Source: Anthoceros angustus (Eukaryota; Streptophyta; Anthocerotopsida; Anthocerotales; Anthocerotaceae). Taken from it: a stretch of 64,000 bases of DNA. The notes beneath the pieces were generated by a model, which worked only from the letters and a program-made list of their open reading frames with translations, made no database searches and was not told the origin of the DNA. The first letter of the stretch is position 1, and each line of letters begins with the position of its first letter. The position numbers and the translations under genes are program-made. The stretch spans positions 806,001 to 870,000 of the forward strand of contig MU008172.1 in assembly GCA_010909165.1 (NCBI GenBank), read 5' to 3'. Shown here piece after piece: positions 32,829 to 44,603 of this stretch.

Positions 32829-34618
32829 ATCTTTTTGTACAAGAATCTCATCTATTCCAAGACGGAGATTGATTGGTTCTGGAGAGGATCAATAAATTTG
32901 ATTTTGATATAAAGAGCATGTGGAACGTGAATTTGAAAATCAACATGATCTACTACTCTTGGGTTCGATGTTCTTAGGTCACAAACTCAATTTTAGTACC
33001 CTATGTGGATCAAAAGCCCATCATGGATGATGAAAGACAAAGGTTTACATTTTGCCGAGTTATTCTTCTTTAAAATGATTGGGTTTCAATGTTTATTTCT
33101 TATTATGATAATGTGTGTCCAACATTCTTGCATCCTTATTACCTGGATGTGGAATATGTGAGGTTCGAAGTTGATATACTGGCTTGGGGGAATTAGGAAG
33201 TTTTAACCAAGGTATATTAGTATATGTATTCAAGTCTGAAGAAAGAATAGAGCAAGATGTATTATTTGATGAATTAGGAGCTATTGTACATGCAGCTATT
33301 ACTTCTTTCCACAATACATTCACTTTTTTAAGTGTGGATAAGATAGAAGTCATTTTCCTACCCTACGATTGATGGTGTAAGTTTTGGTTCCTTTCAATAC
33401 TTCAATTTATTGAATATAATTGCTGAAACGATAGAGGTAGGGAAAGAAATAGAATACCAGCTAATAGAATCATCTCTTGTAGAGAAAATGTATCAATTTC
33501 AAAAGATCTTTAGAACAAGTGAATTTTAATATGATTTTTAAAAAATATACATATATGAAATTCTAACAAAAATTACTTATATAATATTTCTATTAGTTAA
33601 ATTGGCATAAGCAACTAGGTAGCTATTTTGTTTCTTCTTTACCTCAACTTATTGAGGAGCATAATGTTCTTAGTACATAGCACGTCATATGTAATTATTT
33701 GATTAATAAATAAATAAATAAAGATAATAATAAAATATTTTTATATCCATCTTATTAAAAATATTTAATTATAATTATGAGAGTATCTACAAGAACAAGA
33801 ACTTAAATCATCAACTAAGGAAAAAGAAAAGGATCTTCATCAAAGTTGAAATGTAGACATAATTGGACCAATTGCAAGCTATCTAGGATAGAAGATAGTT
33901 TAATGTGAATTGATGCCAAAGAAAAATTATGGACAAGGTTGAATAACATGTGTTAAAAACCTGATTCCAAGCTTAGTTATCATTTTAGAGTTAGAATGTT
34001 TTTTTTTTAATATTGTTATAGGAGTTTGTAGTGATGTAGTAACGGAATACATTTAGTTTGCACTTATTTCTCAACATATGGCTCACCATAGCCGTGAACA
34101 TAAGGCCTCACTCAGCTGGGATCCCACCATATCTTTCAACCCATGCGGTTTGAGTAAGGTTTACTTATTTAATGTATTTATTAATATCTTAAAAATACTA
34201 AATAATTTAATCTACCACTTGCTCACTTAGTCGATAACCAGGCTTAGCTGGATGTATATAGATAGGGCTTGCTCAATAAACTAGGTATGTATAAGCACAA
34301 TACCCTACGCAGACCTGTAAATTGCACTACACTTTAGTGTTAAGGCTGGCCTGATACATGAGTGTGTGCCTTGAAGTGGCAGTCAGCTGGCAGGCTTGCT
34401 TGATCGAGCGTGAAAAGTGTGCACGGGTGGCCGGATGGGCAGTGGCAGTCCACTGCAGCTGCAGCTGCAGCGGCAGCTGCGCTTCTGTTCCCAGTTGCAT
34501 GCAGGATAATGTTGCATGAGGGGAGTGAATATGGCCACCCCGGATCCCGGCCGCGGCTACATATACGAAGGCGGGAGACAGGAGCAGCACTGACAAACCA
34601 TTGCCACCGCGGCCTCGA
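32829..34618. other. AT-rich spacer with the 11S-type gene promoter at its right end
   Basis: 1.8 kb. From 32.9 to 34.3 kb the DNA is very AT-rich with no recognised gene; a minus frame at 33093-33353 (86 codons) has no known domain. The last 250 bp turn GC-rich and look like a promoter (see the separate entry). Confidence 0.55.
34498..34566 (+). promoter_or_regulatory. RY element and TATA-like box upstream of the 11S-type gene
   Basis: CATGCA inside TTGCATGCAG at 34498-34503 matches the RY element bound by B3 factors of the ABI3/FUS3/LEC2 group; a half-related GCATGAG follows at 34514-34520. A TATA-like CATATAC lies at 34560-34566. The spacing (TATA about 55-75 bp before the two candidate ATGs, RY about 60 bp before TATA) is sensible. 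Motifs are read directly; function is inferred. Confidence 0.5.
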
Positions 34619-36254
34619 ATGGTGTCAAAGTCCACAAACATGGCCAAGTTGCTGGTGTGCTTGAGCTTGCTCCTGGCATGCATGAGCGTGCCACTGGGAG
34701 CCCTGGCAGCTTCCAAGGAGTACTCCGAGCGAGAACTGACGCTGCAGCAGCCCAAGGAGGCCGAAATCAAGTCCGACGGCGGGTGGGTGGAGGTGTGGAC
34801 CACGGCCGGCGACGAGCCCCTGAAAGATGTCAATCTGGGGTTTGCTCGGATTAGGCTCGAGGAGCGCGGCCTGATTCTGCCCAAGTACGCCGACTCCTCT
34901 ATCCTGGGCTACGTCCTGCGAGGAGAGGGAGTCGCTGGCCTGGTGTCTGGATATTCCTTGTCGGAGACGGCCAGGCGGCTGAAGCGCGGCGACGTCATCA
35001 GCATCCCTTACGGCGCGCCGTACTGGATTTACAACAGCGGGAAGGAGGAGCTTGAGATCGTGGCCATTTCTGACACCTCCAGGGCAGCCAGGCCCGGGGA
35101 ATACACGGTGCGTGGGGATCCCAAGCATGAATGTCGGGAATTCAATGCTGTGATTCGTTTCGATTGATTTGATTGCGTGCTGCGAGGGCTGCAGGCCTTT
35201 CATCTGGCTGGAGCGAAGGAGGATCACCACGGGGCCGTGTTGCACGGATTCAGCAAACGGCTGCTGGCGGACGCGTGGGACGTGAAGGTGGATAGGGTGG
35301 AGAAGCTGCTGAGCAAGCAGTCGGGAGTGGGGATTGTGCGCGTGGAGAAGGATCTGGGGATCAACCCCAGCGATGAGGCCGCGGCTGAGGGCGAGTCCCA
35401 GAACGGCGGGCGGCGCCAGGACGAGTTCGTCTTCAGCTTGCGCGAGTCGGCACCTGAAGTGAGCGTGAAGAACGGCGGCCAGCTCTTCTCCGTAAACCGC
35501 TTCAAGCTTTCCCTGCTCGAGAGGACCCGGCTGGGTGCCAACTACAACAGGCTGGAGCCAGTGAGTGCCTGCGACGCCAAGTCTTGCGTATCTGCAATTC
35601 GATCTCTGTAGTGTTTGTCGTCTTTAATTGTGTGCGAATGCACTATGACTCTGCAGAGAGCCTTGAGTGCGCCATCCTGGTTCCCAAACGCGGATCACAT
35701 CATCTACTTCACCAAGGGGTCCGGTCGCCTGGAGATTGTGAGCCACGACGGGAGGAGGTTGCTGGAAGCCGAAGTCAAGGAAGGTGAAGCTTATTTCCAG
35801 CCTCAATTCTTCGCGTCCATCAAGGCGGCGGGCAATGAAGGCCTGGAATGGATTGCTTTGTTCAACCACGACCTGTAAGACGACATATCACACAACACCT
35901 TGTTTTACTTGAATCAGTGTATGGAATTTTGCCCCGACCTTGCCCGCCCCGACCTTGCCCGCCCCGACCTTGCCCGCAAGTAGTTCTGTCCTGACCTGAC
36001 CTGATTGTTGCAGGCCAATTCCCGAGGCGCTGGCTGGAAGCACCTCCGTTTACAAGCGCATTCCCCTTGAGGTGGTGGCAGCAGCCTTCAACATCGACGA
36101 AGATTTGGAGCGCGAGTTCCGTGATCGTCGCCGCGAGCACTCTCTCATCCTTCCGGCCCCCGAAGAGGAGGAAAGTGAAAGTGAAGACAGCGCCATTCTT
36201 GAAAAAATTGAGGAAATGATTGCTCGTTTTGTCAAGTCCGACAACAGCAACTGA
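34619..36254 (+). CDS. 11S globulin-type bicupin, secreted, 4 exons
   Basis: Exons 34619-35107, 35195-35560, 35657-35874, 36014-36254. Two in-frame ATGs are possible (34619 or 34640); the second puts a signal peptide (LLVCLSLLLACMSVPLGALA) at the very start and gives 430 aa. Cupin 1 spans about residues 30-240 (VLRGEGVAGLVSG, RLKRGDVISIPYGAPYWIYN). Cupin 2 begins at RALSAPSWFPNADHIIYFTK and carries EVKEGEAYFQPQFFASIKAA, GNEGLEWIALFNHD and AGSTSVYKRIPLEVVAAAF, which closely resemble the legumin basic chain. The acidic tail ends in EEEESESED and a short helix. Legumins are seed or spore storage proteins of protein storage vacuoles. The Asn-Gly-x-Glu-Glu processing site is not seen before cupin 2, so it may stay a single chain. 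Three introns fit legumin genes. Confidence 0.85.
35930..35978. repeat. 15-bp triplicate in intron 3 of the 11S-type gene
   Basis: Three tandem copies of GCCCCGACCTTGCCC within the 139-bp third intron. Read directly; no function proposed. Confidence 0.85.
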
Positions 36255-36530
36255 AAGTAGCCCGCCTGTATGGGTTCTAACTTTCAAAGTTAATGTGACA
36301 CACACTTTATTTCTTTTTACACAGAATATTAGGTAAAATACATTGTATGAGTCAATACGAGAATATTCCACGCACGAAAACATTCCCTTACGAGATGTGT
36401 AAGAATTCGCATCTTACCCATCCTGCGTAAGGGACTTGTCAAAAAGTCCTAATCCCACGCCCATCAGTTGGAAGCAAAACCAGCTCGCGCCAATCCCTTA
36501 ATTCCTTGCATTCCCAGATCAATGCCTAAC

Positions 36531-36592
36531 CTCACCTCTATATCCCCGACACTACCTCTATATCCCCGACACTACCTCTATATCCCCCCTGG
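36531..36592. repeat. 20-bp tandem repeat near the LPP 3' end
   Basis: Three copies of CTACCTCTATATCCCCGACA, the last one diverging. It overlaps the predicted stop of the lipid phosphatase frame (36558), so the last codons of that gene, as modelled, lie in the repeat. Confidence 0.85.
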
Positions 36593-38231
36593 GTGGAGTG
36601 GGAGAGATCCAATTGTCCGCCCTGTTGTTTTCATCCAATGTTCTCAATGGTGCTAGAGTAGCACGATATATAAACGCCGTACCACCTGGCAACAAACAAC
36701 AGGCGTCACAACTGGCACCATCCGCCACGAAAACGTAAATGTAGCAGCACCCATTCAAAAACACACTCAAACATCGGGACTCACAGTCTACTGAGGTAAT
36801 GGGAGGAAAATGTTGGTGATACACGATAGACGCAACCGTTAGACCTGCACATTCGGCAAGACTGATAAGAAGTTGTCCACAATATTTCCCCACTGTCAAG
36901 GTAAACCTATGTGGCAGCCCTTACCAAGCAGTCCTCCCACCAGCACGTCTTGCCAGTGGTGCCAATAGTCAGCCACTCGAGAAGCCGCAACCAACGAGGC
37001 CAGTAACAGCGGGAACAAAACAATCGGCAATTTGAAGGTGTGGCCCTGCTTGTCATAGACACCTAGCTTTCCCGCCAAATACCAGGACAAATAGCCAAGG
37101 CCTGCAAACGACCCTGAAAGCAGAATATGGACTTAGCAGCTGCAGGCCTTATTGCCTCTCAAACAGAACACTTATATCATGTTCGGAGCATGTAGGATAG
37201 CTTAACTGGCACCATCATTCTAAGCACGTTACAATTCCCTAAGCTAGAACAGCTGTGATTACTAGTTGAACACATCATCAGAGGCAGTCAATCAGCACGC
37301 ACAACTGCATCATAAGGACCTGAGAAAAACTTACAAGAGGAATGCCCGCTTGGGAAGCTTTTGTAGCCTTCTTTGATAACCTTGCTGTCAGCAAGAGGGT
37401 CGCAAAGAACATTTCCAGTAACAGGATGAAAGGTCTGCACGAAAACGCACGTCTGTAAGATAGCCGTACCAATGCAAATACTGGCTCCGCTACCAATTTA
37501 TCCACAAAGAAGTGGCATCCAGGTGTATACCCAGGAATTCCAAGGTCCATAGGGAAAGCAACGTCTCAAAAAATCTGGTCTTGGACGGCCCACAACATCC
37601 TTAATGGCATCCGTGAGTACCGCAGTGAGAGCAATCGTAAACACCAGACCTGACAAGCACAGCAGTAGAGTTCCCGGATGAGTCCTGGTTTTGGAAGCCT
37701 GTCGCACTCAGATAGGTGCACAACAGTCGGTCCAGAATCGTGAAAACCTGGATGCTAACTAGGACAGTGGTATTCTCACCAAGTATGGCATGGTGAAAAT
37801 CTCGGACGTTCCGCCTCGCTACAAACACGACGCTCATTACCGCCAATGGTAGGAGAAACGCAATAACCTATCACATGAACAGCAAGCATCACAGGTTAAC
37901 CCTTACAGACAGAGTCTAAAGGTTAGGTCAAAAGTGGAACCCTCGACATTCGTGGTGCAATGCACACGGCCCTGGCCATGGCCAGCATCCCTGGTAGCAG
38001 AAGCCTTACCGGTACGGCCCAGAACGGGACAGTGTTCTTCTTGAGTGGATAGGAAATAGTGTCGGTCAAAAACGTGTTGATATATCGATGATAGGGCTCG
38101 ATAACATTGAGGACGATGTCGAGGACTACTAGCACCACGAAGATGATCCAGTCATGGAAGTGAAACCGGAGCAAATGACTGATCTTGTCCTTCCGCGGCC
38201 CGTCGGACGCATCGCCGTTCGAATTATACAT
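36558..38231 (-). CDS. LPP: Lipid phosphate phosphatase (PAP2 family), 6 exons
   Basis: Dephosphorylates phosphatidic acid and related lipid phosphates at membranes. Exons 38010-38231, 37780-37867, 37531-37649, 37335-37434, 36925-37113, 36558-36844 (334 aa). All three PAP2 phosphatase motifs are present after splicing: [17 protein letters not shown] (the GH..SS junction spans intron 4) and [12 protein letters not shown]. Membrane segments include [19 protein letters not shown], the following hydrophobic stretches and [19 protein letters not shown]. The start at 38231 follows a probable 5'-UTR acceptor; FHDWIIF and NTVPFWAVP match plant LPP2/LPP3. The C-terminal ~70 residues after [10 protein letters not shown] do not resemble the family and run into a 20-bp repeat, so the 3' end may be spliced differently. 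Confidence 0.85.
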
Positions 38232-39102
38232 ATTTACTGCCTGATACCAATCCCCTGCATCGAAAGACAAAAATGCAAGCCAAGCAATGGGGAAGCACAC
38301 CCCTCGCAGCAGGCCTTCATCCACAATCGGAGGTAGCAGACACGACTGTTTCAGCTCAGCAGGAGGTGGTGCTACCTTCACCGACTGCTGTCGCCTCAGA
38401 ATCCAGCTGCCGAAGTCCTGAACCACCAGATGGAGAAGAGCGCATCCCAGTGCTGTGGCGCGGCGGAAGGAGACGAGGGGCTGGAGCCGCAACGGATCGC
38501 GCCGACGAGGAAGCGCGGATCCGTGCAGCACAATCAGAGTATCCACGACCGCGTTGGCCACCCGCGGTGGAGTCTTCGATCGGCCTGCCCTTCGCCTGCT
38601 GGGGAAGGTGTCGCGCGGGTCCACCTCCCCTCCAGCTCGAAACGGGTCACTCTCTCAAGGCCTAGTCTGCCTCGAGATCAACCGATCAACTTACCTGGTT
38701 TCGTCTTCGGAAGGCGCCAAAATCGTTTGACCAGCGCAAGGTACATACGAACCTGCTACAATCGCGGGAGCCGGTGCAGGGAAAACGATGAGGTGGTGCA
38801 CTGGTGGTCCCATTGAAACCGGCCGGCCCTAACTGCCAGCCATGGGCTCTATGGGTTCGTCGCTCCCTGCCCATGTGTTCCTTTCCCTCTAAGTTATAGC
38901 AATATATTGGCCACGTTGTGGCCCGTTCTGCCGGGGTGTTGCGTGAGATATCTTTCTTCATTTAGACGAGATTGCGTGGAATCTCTCTTTCTACCTACTC
39001 TAGACACCTAGGTAGAGATGCATGCAAGAAGTCTAAACAGCAGAGATTAGTGCCACTCCTGTCGGCGACACTGGAATACATAGAACCTCGTGTTCCAGTC
39101 CT
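38232..39102. other. LPP 5' region and RSM22 3' flank
   Basis: 0.87 kb. The left part is probably LPP 5' UTR with a short intron (acceptor ...GATGCAG just upstream of the ATG). No other gene is supported. Confidence 0.5.
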
Positions 39103-41961
39103 CTAACAAGGCCAGAGATCTCCCCATCTCGACTTCCTAGCCTGCAGGTAAAGGGCACGCTTGCCGCTGCGGACAGCCACCAGGCGCTGCAGCTGGCCTC
39201 GGGATGGATCGCCCTCAGCCGCCGAGCATACGTCAAGGATTACGTGCCCACCGCGTTTCAGGGGAGGATGCACAATCCTTGCCCATCCACCGCCCACGTC
39301 TGCTGACTCTTTCGCATCATGGGCTGTGCCGCCAGCGAAACCACCCTGGTTCACGTCGTTCTTCCCACCAGGTACATCTGCATCGGCAGCATCCACGAAA
39401 CCCCGATCGAGCTCCGGTTTGCTCGCACCTTTCCGGGCATCATCTCCCTGGGTGGTGCGGACCTCCCCTGCAGCGTCACCCTCTACTTCCAAGCTCAGAT
39501 CCAGACCGGGGTACAGATCATCTGCATCGTCTCCCTCCAGAAAGCTGTCATCGTCGGCAGCTGCGGGAACTACAATTTTAATATGCATACGAAGGCAGGT
39601 AACTAGATCATGGACGTGTAATCCTGCTAATGCGCAACATCCAAAAACCTACCATCCCGTGGCAAGTGTTGGCCCAAGCTATTGGCGTCGCTTTCATCAT
39701 CGTCAGGTGCTTCATGGGCCAACGTTGTCATAGGCCATGGTACCCTGAACCGACAGCAAGAGAATGTACATCAGAAGTGAATCGGCTATACAGTGAATGC
39801 AGACAACCGTAGAAGGACAAAATGATCAGTGGTGGATGTTACTTGGGTCGGCTGCCGTGTCGAAGGACAACGAAAGAGAACTTCTCATCCTCGTAGGCAC
39901 GAAGAGCCGATTTTGTGACTCGCTGCGGCATGCATGCAGTTCAGTGAAAATACAAGACAAACCGATGCAGGTATCAGAACAAACTCAGAGCAAGGCCACA
40001 TTACCTTTGAAACACGTTGGGACATTGTTCGCTCCAGCCTCTGAGCAAAATGGCACCACTTCCCAGACTTCGCCATTGGACAGGACCCATCATGTGCGCA
40101 CTGTTTTGTCAAAGGACATCAGTACGTGTCCGTCTCAGAGCTTTTATTGCGGGCACACACTTCCTCCATCACAACGGAACCACATTGCAGGAGAGTTGTT
40201 AGAAACCCGCATCCAAGGCTGAACTCTTACAGGAGCCACGACAAAAGCACCTCCCCTCCCAACTTCTCCGGCAGATGGTGGATGGGCTTCATCCATCAAA
40301 CCCCCTTCCCGAACACTACCACTATCCTCAACCTTCTTCAGCTTCCTCATTTTCTGCACCCAACAGAATTTGTAACTTGATCTGTAAAGGATGGTGACAA
40401 AGGAAGAAAGACTTCGGACGAAAGATTCCCAACAGTGCCATAAAGCTAGCACACAATACCCTCTTTTCCAGGTGGAGAATATGATCTCTCATTTCCTGGA
40501 TGACATTGAAACCTTCAGGTGTGCCTGGCTCAATCAGCACCTACATCATGCACCGCAGCAGATATTGCAGGTTTCTTTACTGGATAACAAACCTATAAGA
40601 AAAAAGTCACATTCCCCAGGAAACAAAGTAAGGTGAAACCTTACAAGAACGTCCTGGGTAAGAAACCAGAGCTGTCGCACAGCGGAGATCCTCTCAGCCA
40701 TTGTTGGCAGTTCTCCAAGAGCATAAGACTGTAAAAATTGTGTCATCGAAATCAGGGGAGTACAGCAATTGGGGCACTGACATCGCAGGAGGGGACAGCA
40801 AAATTCATCCAGCAGAACAAGACATTCTTGTAGTCCTCACTAGAAGAGAATCTGGTGACATACACTGATAACCATGTCATGTGAGCGACTCCCCAGTTTC
40901 ACAGTTCTCAGCAATGTCTGGAGGCTGGCGTAGCTCTTTACGGTGGGTAGACCCTCCTGATCTTGTCAAATGACACAGATTTGAGTAGAATTCACCACAC
41001 AAATTCATGCATCATGTAATGATCCACCTCAAGAAGCTTGAAGGGTAACACATCCACGTAGCTATTGTAACAATACAAGTGACACGCCCTAGTGATTGGA
41101 CAACTAAAACTGACAGTACAAGCTAGCACTCGGAGGTAGCGAATACCTTTCAGAAGGGCTCGACAAGCATCAGCCATGGCTGGAGAACGTTCCACAAGGT
41201 TGACATACTTAACAGTGTCCGGCCAAACGCCTCTCATTGCCCTGATCCACCATCACGACAGTGTAAGAGCAGAAGCTAAATGCGATGCAGGTCTCAAGAA
41301 GTACAAGGTAGACGCATTACCAGAGGCAAGTTCCCGGGCCAGACCCATAATCCAAAACAGTTGAGGGTTTGAAGTCTGGCTGCCGACGGGCTAGCTGTAG
41401 GCAGAACGTGTTAGAGCACCATCTCCCATCCTTTCCCCACATCAATAGCAAACGAAATGCCGCCTGCAGCTAATTCGATACCTCAGCAAACACTCGGTGA
41501 ATTGCAGCGTAGACAGCTGGCATCCGAGCAGCTACATACGCAAGCGTCTGGTGAGATTCGTACTTAACGGATGCTTGCAGTGGCGGAGGCTTGTCCTTCC
41601 AGTCGTGCGCGACGAACTCGGCGGCAGCCAGCTGCACGTGAGGCGGGGAGTCCGACTCATACGTGCTGCCCACCTGCCTGCCCGCCAATTTCCTGTCCCG
41701 CATGCTCATAGCCAGGCGCGCAACGCTCCTCTTCACATCTTGGGACGAATGGTCTGGGGCAGCACAGCCGTGAGGAGGAGCCAATTCGCATTTCACGACC
41801 CGAATTAGCAGCGGATTAGCAGCACCCTTACCAGCCAGGAAGGAAGATATCGCCTCCTGCAGGGCCTGCGGCAGCCGCACGAGGCCGGGCGACTGTACCG
41901 CGGCCGACCGAAGCCCGGCGAGCGTGAACGCCTTGTGAAACGTCTCGCCGGCTGCCGCCAT
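39103..41961 (-). CDS. RSM22/METTL17-type mitochondrial ribosome assembly factor, 11 exons
   Basis: Exons 41482-41961, 41321-41394, 41147-41241, 40864-40961, 40645-40728, 40460-40540, 40231-40353, 40005-40100, 39843-39922, 39653-39744, 39103-39560 (586 aa). Methyltransferase-like protein required for assembly of the mitochondrial small ribosomal subunit. Seen: QTLAYVAARMPAVYAAIHRV before the fold; SAM motif I STVLDYGSGPGTCLW; SYALGELPTMAERISAVRQL; LIEPGTPEGF; the cysteine cluster CAHDGSCPMAKSGKWCHF followed by AQRLERTMSQR; YEDEKFSFVVLRHGSRPK; and a final RKSRWGDLWP. The acidic Asp-rich linker before the last block is loosely conserved. The exon 4 acceptor was chosen by phase (AAG|ATCAGGAG), giving GLPTVKSYASLQTLL. 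The N-terminus is probably mitochondrial-targeted, but no cleavage site is obvious. Confidence 0.88.
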
Positions 41962-42577
41962 GGAGATGCCGGGTGCGAGTTTTCCAGTTTGCGAGTTTTA
42001 GGATTAGGCAACTTGAACTTTAGGGCGTGAGGCAAAGCAGAAGAAGAAGAAGCAGCAGAGATGAGCAGGCTGTAGCACGCACAGGACGCGTGGCGGCGCG
42101 TGCTGACCGTAGGCTGGTTAATGTGAGGGTTAACAGTCGTGTGTTCCAAGCAGAAGGACTCACTCATAAAACGGGGCGCGTGCGCCAAATCCTTCTCTTC
42201 CTCGCTCTCGGGCAGCAGAGCCTTCTTGCCACCCCGCGTCCGCGTCCCGTGCGTTGCCGATTCCGTTTTCCTTCATCTTCACTCCCTCAACTGGCTTTGA
42301 TTCGCGAGCGTGCATGCCTTGTGTTTTCGTTTGCCTTGGCAAGGCAGGGTAGTGCGGCCTAGCAAATGTTTCATTTCGGCGTGTTATTTTGTTTTTTGAG
42401 AGGCGTCGGCTGGTCATGGAGGGAGGCGGCATGGGCTGGGATTGTGCGTGGAGCTGTCAGCTGAGTTTTTCTTCACGCGATCTTATTGCTGCTGGAGGGA
42501 TGTCTCTGTGGGACGTGTTTGAGTCGTGTTTGAGGTAGAGGATTCCCAGGGATCTGCGGGTTTCGGGCTTCGGGGAC
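41962..42577. promoter_or_regulatory. Shared divergent promoter region, RSM22-type gene / NRAMP
   Basis: 616 bp separate the two start codons, reading outward. No convincing TATA box was seen. No coding frame of note. Regulation inferred from layout only. Confidence 0.4.
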
Positions 42578-44308
42578 ATGATGGACGGTGCGGAACACGG
42601 CCACGACAGGCCGGATGACAGGCAATTGCTCGCCACACTAGGCAGGGCAGGGTACGAGAAGCTGGAGCAGCAAGCAAGTGATGAAAAGCAGCGTGTTGTG
42701 GACAGCCATGGTCTCCGCCCCAGCCCCGTTCAGCACAGCCTGAGGGAGGAGGTGGAAAGTGATTTGAAGAGCAGGCTCGTTCATGTACCGGAGAAACAGG
42801 GATGGAAAAAGCTTCTGGCTTATTTCGGCCCCGGCTTCCTGGTAGCCATAGCTTACATGGATCCAGGGAATTTTGAGAGTGATCTCCAGGCGGGAGCTAA
42901 GTTCAAGTACGAGCTGCTGTGGGTGCTGTTGCTGGCAACCACAGCCGGGTTGTTGATACAGTCGTTGGCGGCCAACTTGGGAGTTGTGACTGGAAGACAT
43001 TTATCAGAGCATTGTCGAGCTGAGTATCCCAGGGAAGTGAATTTTGTGCTGTGGCTTTTGGCGGAAGTTGCAATAGTGGCAAGTGATATTCCTGAAGTTA
43101 TTGGAACAGCCTATGCGTTGAACATGTTATTCCGGCTACCGTTGTGGGTTGGGGTGCTGCTTACGGGCTGCAGTACCCTGCTCTTCCTGGCATTGCAGCA
43201 GTATGGGGTGCGGAAGCTGGAGATGTTCATTTCGTTTCTGGTTTTTGTCATGGCAACCTGCTTCTTTGTTGAGATATATCATGCGAAGCCTTCGGCTCCG
43301 GAGGTAGTGAAGGGGCTCTTCATTCCCACCCTCCAGGGGCAGGGTGCAGCTGCGATAGCCATTTCGCTCATCGGCGCTATGGTGATGCCACATAACCTCT
43401 ACCTTCATTCTGCTTTGGTGCTCACCAGGAAAACTCCCCGAACGCAAGAGGGGATCAAAGATGGCTGCAGGTACAACCTAATCGAGTGCAGCTTTGCCCT
43501 TCTAGTGTCCTTCGTGGTCAACATCGCTGTGGTTGCCGTGAGTGGTGCGGTGTGTGGCAAGCCAGACTTGTCACTTGAGGACGCGACCAGCTGCCAGGAC
43601 CTGGATTTGAACCGTGCTTCATTTCTGCTCCAGAATGTGTTGGGAAGCTGGAGCTCTACTGTGTTTGCCCTGGCACTGCTGGCCTCTGGCCAAAGTTCGA
43701 CAATTACAGGGACATATGCTGGACAGTATGTGATGCAGGGATTTCTGGAGCTGCGGTTTGCCCCTTGGTTGCGAAATATGATGACGAGGTGCGTCGCCAT
43801 CGTGCCTAGCTTGGTAGTTGCCCTGATTGGGGGTGAAAGTGGTGCTGGCAAGCTCATTATCGTGTCTTCCATGATACTTTCCTTCGAGCTGCCTTTCGCA
43901 CTTCTGCCGCTGCTCAAGTTCACCAGCAACCCCGTAAAGATGGGGCCTCATGTGAACCAAATCAAGGTAACACGCTTAACCTGGATGGTGGGCTGTCTCA
44001 TCATATCTATCAATGTGTATTATCTTGGCGATGCCTTCATCCGGTGGATGATAAGCTCGCACTTGCCAACTCTAAGCTTAGTGGCCATAGGAGTCGGTGG
44101 ATTCGCGGCGCTCATTTCTTACGTTGCCTTTATTTTGTACCTGGCAACACGGCAGGATAGCATAGAGACGTACGTGCTACCTCCGATGTCCGAAATGGAG
44201 GAGGTGGGGGGGTACGCCAAAGATTTAGATGCTGACAATCTTGAAAATGGGCCTCTGGTTCTCTCCCAAGTCCAGACTGACAAAGCACAATTTTCACAAC
44301 ACTCTTGA
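42578..44308 (+). CDS. NRAMP: NRAMP divalent metal transporter, intronless
   Basis: H+-coupled Mn2+/Fe2+ transporter of the NRAMP/SLC11 family; plant members sit at the vacuole, plasma membrane or Golgi network. One frame of 576 codons from tandem ATGs at 42578/42581. A hydrophilic N-terminus (~75 residues) precedes about 11-12 membrane segments. The TM1 metal-binding motif D95-P96-G97-N98 and the TM6 motif M270-P271-H272-N273 are intact, as is the consensus loop [20 protein letters not shown]. The cytosolic tail ends in [15 protein letters not shown] and a polar stretch. Relatives resembling AtNRAMP2-5 usually have introns, so the lack of introns is notable but not unique. Cell location is not decidable here. 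Confidence 0.93.
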   Translation: MMDGAEHGHDRPDDRQLLATLGRAGYEKLEQQASDEKQRVVDSHGLRPSPVQHSLREEVESDLKSRLVHVPEKQGWKKLLAYFGPGFLVAIAYMDPGNFESDLQAGAKFKYELLWVLLLATTAGLLIQSLAANLGVVTGRHLSEHCRAEYPREVNFVLWLLAEVAIVASDIPEVIGTAYALNMLFRLPLWVGVLLTGCSTLLFLALQQYGVRKLEMFISFLVFVMATCFFVEIYHAKPSAPEVVKGLFIPTLQGQGAAAIAISLIGAMVMPHNLYLHSALVLTRKTPRTQEGIKDGCRYNLIECSFALLVSFVVNIAVVAVSGAVCGKPDLSLEDATSCQDLDLNRASFLLQNVLGSWSSTVFALALLASGQSSTITGTYAGQYVMQGFLELRFAPWLRNMMTRCVAIVPSLVVALIGGESGAGKLIIVSSMILSFELPFALLPLLKFTSNPVKMGPHVNQIKVTRLTWMVGCLIISINVYYLGDAFIRWMISSHLPTLSLVAIGVGGFAALISYVAFILYLATRQDSIETYVLPPMSEMEEVGGYAKDLDADNLENGPLVLSQVQTDKAQFSQHS

Positions 44309-44603
44309 GTGAGGTTGCTAATAGCTTTCCATGATCTGTGATACGGCGTTATTATCCCCAATCAATATGGGACGTTACTCTAAACAAGACGATACGATAA
44401 AAAAGGAGCACATCCTGTAGTTGTGAAGACCATTCCCCAAAAAGATTTCGTGCCAAAGTCACACCCAGGCACCGAAAATTGTAAAATAGCGTTTGCTCGG
44501 TTCCTTCTTGAAGGGAGGAAACAACGCGCACGCACAAGGAAGCCCCTTGACACAGGTCTCTTCCAGGTGCACCTACTGGACGAAACGACTATGAGTGGCC
44601 AAA

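Noticed and set aside
33093-33353. 86-codon minus-strand frame in AT-rich spacer
   Set aside because: No recognised domain, no partner exon with matching phase; left as spacer.
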